Source: Paragonimus westermani (lineage: Eukaryota > Platyhelminthes > Trematoda > Plagiorchiida > Troglotrematidae). Taken from it: DNA of 64,000 bases. The stretch lies in the NCBI GenBank assembly GCA_008508345.1, contig QNGE01001314.1, positions 67,802 to 131,801 on the forward strand. The letters are read 5' to 3'. The notes below the pieces were generated by a model. That model ran no database searches. It was given only the letters and a program-made list of their open reading frames with translations, and was not told the origin of the DNA. This document shows positions 52,501-58,500 of the stretch, in pieces; position 1 is the stretch's first letter; each line of letters opens with the position of its first letter. Made by a program: the position numbers and the translations under genes.

Positions 52501-55500
52501 TTTTTATCAGCGGAGTAGATTAGCTGAGATGTGGAAAGTCACCTTTTTGAGTGCTTTGTTCGCGTTGCATCGGTTCTGATGATTTCCAAACTGAAGTAAG
52601 GATTCCGATCTTAACATAACGTCACTGTTTGTATCAAGAGAAGCGTTGTACGATATTTATAGGTCACTAGCAAGTTAGACGAAAAAAAAATCTACCTCCA
52701 CACACACGTTTTCAATCTGACCGTCACTCATATTTGATCACAGCCTTCGCATTCAGATAGACTTTCCAGCCAGCCTCTTTCGAAAAAAAGCACTAGACTC
52801 GAGTTTCGCTCTCATTAGAGCTCGTCAGTAATGCATATCCTTGCCACGGCCGGGATTTGAACTCCGGCAATTCCAATCATGAGGCAACCGTGTTAACCAC
52901 TGCGCCATTCACCTCACATTAGGCACGAACGAATTATCAAATCTGAACGCTCAACCACTCTCGCTTGTGAGCAATGATCAGGTTGCCCGATCGTCTCGAG
53001 AGGAGACACAGTTACTGCCTGGTAACTCCAATCGATAACCCCGCGATTAGGATTTCCGAGACAGGTCGACATCACTGATCTCATTAAACCTGCAAAGCGA
53101 AAACTGCACATATTGTTGATTAGAAACAGTTGTTCCCATATGATAAAAACGACCATTATTTCCACCAGAATATCGATGCAGTGATACTTCATTTTTTTGT
53201 TTTCCTGTCTTTGTTTCCTGACAGCCAAAATCGTCGACTTGCTGAACTTGAGAAAGAGCGTCGAGCTATGCTTGCCCGTCAGGGGCAAAAGGCTAAGGAG
53301 CGTTCCGATTGGTTTGAACACCACAAAGTCAGCGATCGTCATTAAATTTCCGAATTACTTCGTATCTGATATGAAAATTATGTTTGAACATCATACTACT
53401 TTTAGATTTACAGTAGCCAATCTATTTGATTGTTTGGTCATCTCCCCAGCGCTGCCCGCCAAAATTAGCTTTTACATTGGAACCGGTTAGGCAGCCGCCA
53501 CTGCAGCTACTCAATGTTTCTCCATTCGGCAACCATTTCGATGTTAATGTTGCCTAGAATTTTGAATTTACTCACATCCATCATGTGACGTTGGGTCGTT
53601 TCACTGTTTCACAGAACAACTCAGAGTTGTAAATATTCACGGCCGTGGATACACAAGTGCTCCAAATTCAATCACCATCACGCGCTAAATGATTCGTGGT
53701 TTCATTGACCAGTTATAGACTCACATCACATCACTTTCGAGCGGCTAAAGGGAGGCTATGGATCCCCAAAGTTCTGTATCTTTCATTGATAATGATGATG
53801 TTATAAGTTTACCATAAACGGAGCACGAAAGATAAAGTGAATGGAGAATGGTCATTACGGAATGGAACGGCTGACTTGATGGTTAAATTAGACCACACCT
53901 TCAAGCAGCGTGCCTCATAAGGAGTTGTTTCGGAGGAAACAGTTTGTGACAAGGTGGTCAACTTTTTTATTCTGGTGACGAATGCTGTTTACCACAACTT
54001 ACCTCATTTTACCTGTATATTCTGAAGTGGCACTTTGCGATGTAAAGTTGACTTTATTATCTACCGTAAAACAACAGTGTGATATCGATTACTTTACTGT
54101 ATTCAGTGAAGATTACAAAACTTTGCCACTCCTCTATCACAGTTTGTTCTGTCAAGAGGAAGGAATAACCTATCAATTTAGTGATGTACAGAAGACCGCT
54201 GTGCGTATAATGCATACATGAAGCGTCTTTTTTCGGTAATATGTCCGATAATCGCACTGTTAGACCCAGAGATATGGACTAGCTTTGCACAACTAACGTT
54301 AAACCCACTGGACACAGCATTGTTAACGCATGATCGCCAGGTAAGATTTAAATGACCAGGACTATTGGCAATTGCCTGTTCTGCTTTAACGAGTGCTCCT
54401 TTCAAACCAGGTTGTATGCATATTTCAAAATATGGGTAGTAATTTCAGCCACTTACACTGTAATTTTTGCAACTCGTTTACCTACAAAGGAAAGGGGAGA
54501 AATCCGTCACAGTGATGGAGCAAACCTGAATACTGGAGGGCACCCGGTGACCACCGGCATGCATACCCAAAATCGAAGTACCCCGGGTGAAAAAGGTGAG
54601 AAAAATGGTAGATATATTGCATGAAATTATCGTTGCTACATTAATCAAGTAGACCGGACGTGACAACATTGTGCACATCTCTTCTTCCCCTACAACACGC
54701 TCCGCATACCCAACACCAGATCTGCAATCAGGCCGCTATGGTCGACCACGTTTTGAAGCCACACAGAAAGGCACACAGCACGGTACTCTGGCTTCTTATC
54801 ATCCAACCCAACATAAAATTATCCCTAATACGATCGAATCTGATTGGAACAGAGCAGCCAGCCCTGCGGACCTATTACGGGCAAAAAAATCTGTTTCTTT
54901 CGATAGGAATCTGGAGAGGATATCTGTGTACAGTCCACCCGTGACACCGCAAGACAGTTTTGTAGAAAACCAGCCAACTGGACCTCCTAGATCCGCCGGA
55001 TTAATTGGACAATCCTTCTTCTCTGGTAGGCAATATTGCTCTCTCGTTTATTGTCTATTTGCATACGTGTGGTTTTTTCAACCGTTTATGGCTTGCCTCA
55101 GCACATTCACCATTTTTCTTGCTGATGACCGATTTACGATTCAGTTTATATTTCCCATTCGGTAGAAGACTTACTGTTAAATGAAGCGTCCTTCGTAGTT
55201 ACACCGGAATCTGAGCTTCACTGACTGATATTCCCGGTGTGAGAAACAGATTTAAGGATTTATTCCCTCAACCGATGACCAAAACAAGTTTTGTTCTTTA
55301 GCACAAATTTTTCGGACAACTTTGGTGTTGATGGCCTTTTAGAGAGCGCCTTGATCATCTGCTAACGTAAGGGTTTGGACCATCTTCGAAATCTCGGGGT
55401 AGCTGAAGTTAACACCTGGTCGTAATGTTATACGATGTTTTGGACATACTAACAGTGTTACTTAGTCGTTTTGCCCCCTACCTTCCCATCATAAAATCAA

Positions 55501-58500
55501 TGTGATTATTGCTGCGGTGGCCACCGAATTCTACGTAACTGGATCATTTGTGCGTCTCCCTTAAACTGTTGGAAGAGCTCTTTGGATGAAACACGAATCT
55601 CCCTGTGATATTCGTTAACTCCAGCTTCACGCATAAAACCTTTGACCTTCAGTGGTGTAGGCCATCTCAGTGTGCGCAATCGTTCTTGTATGATCACAAG
55701 ATTTGACCTGTTTACCCAAGCTGGTCATCTGTCGAGTTCTAGTCCACTGTGCGCTGTGGTAGTGCTCCATCTGGTGCGCCTGTGCATTCGCAGAGTGCCA
55801 TTTGCTGGTTTGTACTCAAATGAGCTTACGCAATATGCTGGTAGGCACTTTCATCTCGGGTTTGGTATCATAGACAGGTTTATTGACTGTCAACCCATTG
55901 GCATGCAGTTCATGCTCTACCTTTGGTAAATAGAAGTCTCATCCATATAGTAGGTGCATTTCAGTGTATGCCAGCGATGAAGACTTTGATTATTGGACCT
56001 ATACTGTATTGTCTGCCGCAGCTTTACTATGTAAAGCCAGTTCAGCCGGTTACAAGCTGCTGTCTGTCCGTTAACATAAAGGTGTGTACTGATTGAAGGA
56101 GTCAAATATAAACTGCCACCAGCAATAACATCCAACAGATCCGTGAGATCAGAAGCAAATACACGGACTTTAGAAGAAAAAAACTGTATTGCACTACGAG
56201 AGAGACATCGCACCAGACAGGGGCTGTTGTCAGAATAGTTGCTATTTCTAGCAGACCCGCTCCATAGGCTATCCGCGACTACCCCCCCACTTCCGCCAAG
56301 GTTTCAGTAGAAGATGCTCACCTGAAGTCATGCTGATTGTTGAATATACTGGTACTTCCTTCTAGCTGCTTATCGCTTTTTGTTTATCTGTTTGTCTGTT
56401 TATTATGGCATCAGAGCTTGCTATCTCATAGGTGATTTGACAATTAAAAAACTGAACGGCATTCGCTCCAAATCTTAACTTTCGTGTTCAGATGAACGTA
56501 TCAGTCAGACTGTCTCAAAAGACAGTAATATACTCGATTTTTTTTCTCTTGTGAACTCATCAACAGTGTCTGCCCTTATCGCAATCGGAATTTAAACTCT
56601 GTTCCATTCTCTTACAAAGCAATTATGCTGACGACTGTGCCACTTTCTCTCAATCATATCAGAATTACCTTATCAAAACGCTATGCGACAATCATTTGTG
56701 AAGATTGACTGGACAAAAAGTATATCTTATTACGAAAGTTGAGATCCAACGCTTCGGTGACTACTGATCAGAAGTATACACTATTCATTGGAAATAATCT
56801 TCCCCTATTTTGAACAGATTATCTGTTTATTTCTTTTCTCCGCAGGCCATTATTCCGAACACGGCAAGAATACACTTCTCACATTCATGTTTTAATGCTG
56901 GAACTGTGTTACTGAGCATGTTAGTTTTACTTACCATTGGACAAGAACCCGTCATAACAAACACGTCTGAAGTTCTGTAGAGTAGACTTTACAGCTTATG
57001 TGACAACAACAAATAAAACCAAACCAATTATAATTAATCCTGCCTTGTTACTCTCGGTTTTTTAGATATTGAGTTCATCCAGTCCAGGAAGATTGCATAA
57101 AGACGCACATTACGAAATGAAACCATTTCACCTATTGTCATCGGTCGATTACTTAAACAGCCGGTCATATGCAATTACTGAACGAATGCAAGACGAGTAC
57201 ATTATGGGATAGACAAAACGGTTCCAACTCCAACCATTTGCCAGCACATAGCCTGTGTATTGCGCCTAACTGACATCGCTTCAGCGAACGCCACAGTCTT
57301 AAGGTTGTGATTGCTAAGTAACAACGTGTACTACATAACCGGGTGCAATAAGGCGTTTCACAGTCGAAGATGACGAGCTTCTGCTCCGGGGTTAGAATGC
57401 TGGTTCATGCTGTGTTTTCGTCTGTACCAACCATTCCTGGATATGCTTCATCGTTATCCGTCGTAAGTATTGTTACGTTCTGCTAACGTTGCACGTCGAC
57501 GCAATTGTGTATGAACTGGTGAAAAATATGAGCCGAAAAGTTTTTCCATCCCACGGGTTTCGAAACTTGATCAGGTGAAAATTGAACAGAACATTCTATT
57601 GTAGATGTTCCCAATTAATTGTTTACTGGGTTTTGGTATCAAAAGAAATCTCTCCATAGAGTACCAGATCATTTTAGGGTATCGAGATCAATACACTATC
57701 AAGCTTAATCGAATGAATTTAATAGTCTGACTGTGGCTTCTCAAGGCATGGAGGGAAAACTTTATGTGCGTTAGTCTCGTTTCTCCGGGTTTCAGAGTGC
57801 AAATTGAGACGGCTCTTTGCGAATTTCTCATTTGGGCAGGTAACGAATCAACGTATGCCTCCTTGCCCATGATGTCCAGAAGCCAATCTTCCAGTGTGCC
57901 GGCAAAACAGTTAGTAGAGCCATCAACGCGACCGTCAAACGTGAGTTCATAGACAATTTGATGGACTGTGTACATGACAGCCGTTTACTTTATCATGTCT
58001 TATTTAATCATTATTGAAACGCAATAACTACCTGTGTATATTGGTTTAGCATACTTGTTATCCAGTGCAACCCACTTTGGCCTGATATCGGCCGGCCGGT
58101 AATGGAATTGTTTAGTGTTGAATTAACAACGCAATACCCATGTATTATTTCACTAAGTTACCATATTGAAATAACAACTATCAATGACATTATGTCTTCA
58201 TGGAGTTTGCGAAGGCCAAATTTTAAGACTGTTGCTGATTTCCCTAGCAGCTACTAGGCGAAAGGATCATCACCCAGACACCTAGACTTCCTGATCATCA
58301 GATAGTAATCAAGATTTAACGACCCTACAAAGGACACTTATTCTGTCTGGTTCACCTTCACTCACAGGCCTGCTGCTTATCGGTTTGGTTACGAAGATTT
58401 TGCGTGGTCTACCATCGGTTTCTTCAATTCTTCAGGAAAATATAGACTCAATGTTATGTCCACCCTCTCAGAATATTGTACTCACCTTGATAGGACAGAT

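Larger units (their letters stand above)
49330..53224 (+). other. AFDN: AFDN intron, 3.9 kb, SINE cluster
   Basis: Holds three SINE family 1 units and one SINE family 2 unit within about 3.5 kb. 51540-52700 shows nothing recognisable. Confidence 0.8.

Noticed and set aside
55506..56213. Opposing open frames in the intron before exon 19 as a nested gene
   Set aside because: Reading both strands gave no recognisable domain, and the frames are broken by stops at about 55917.
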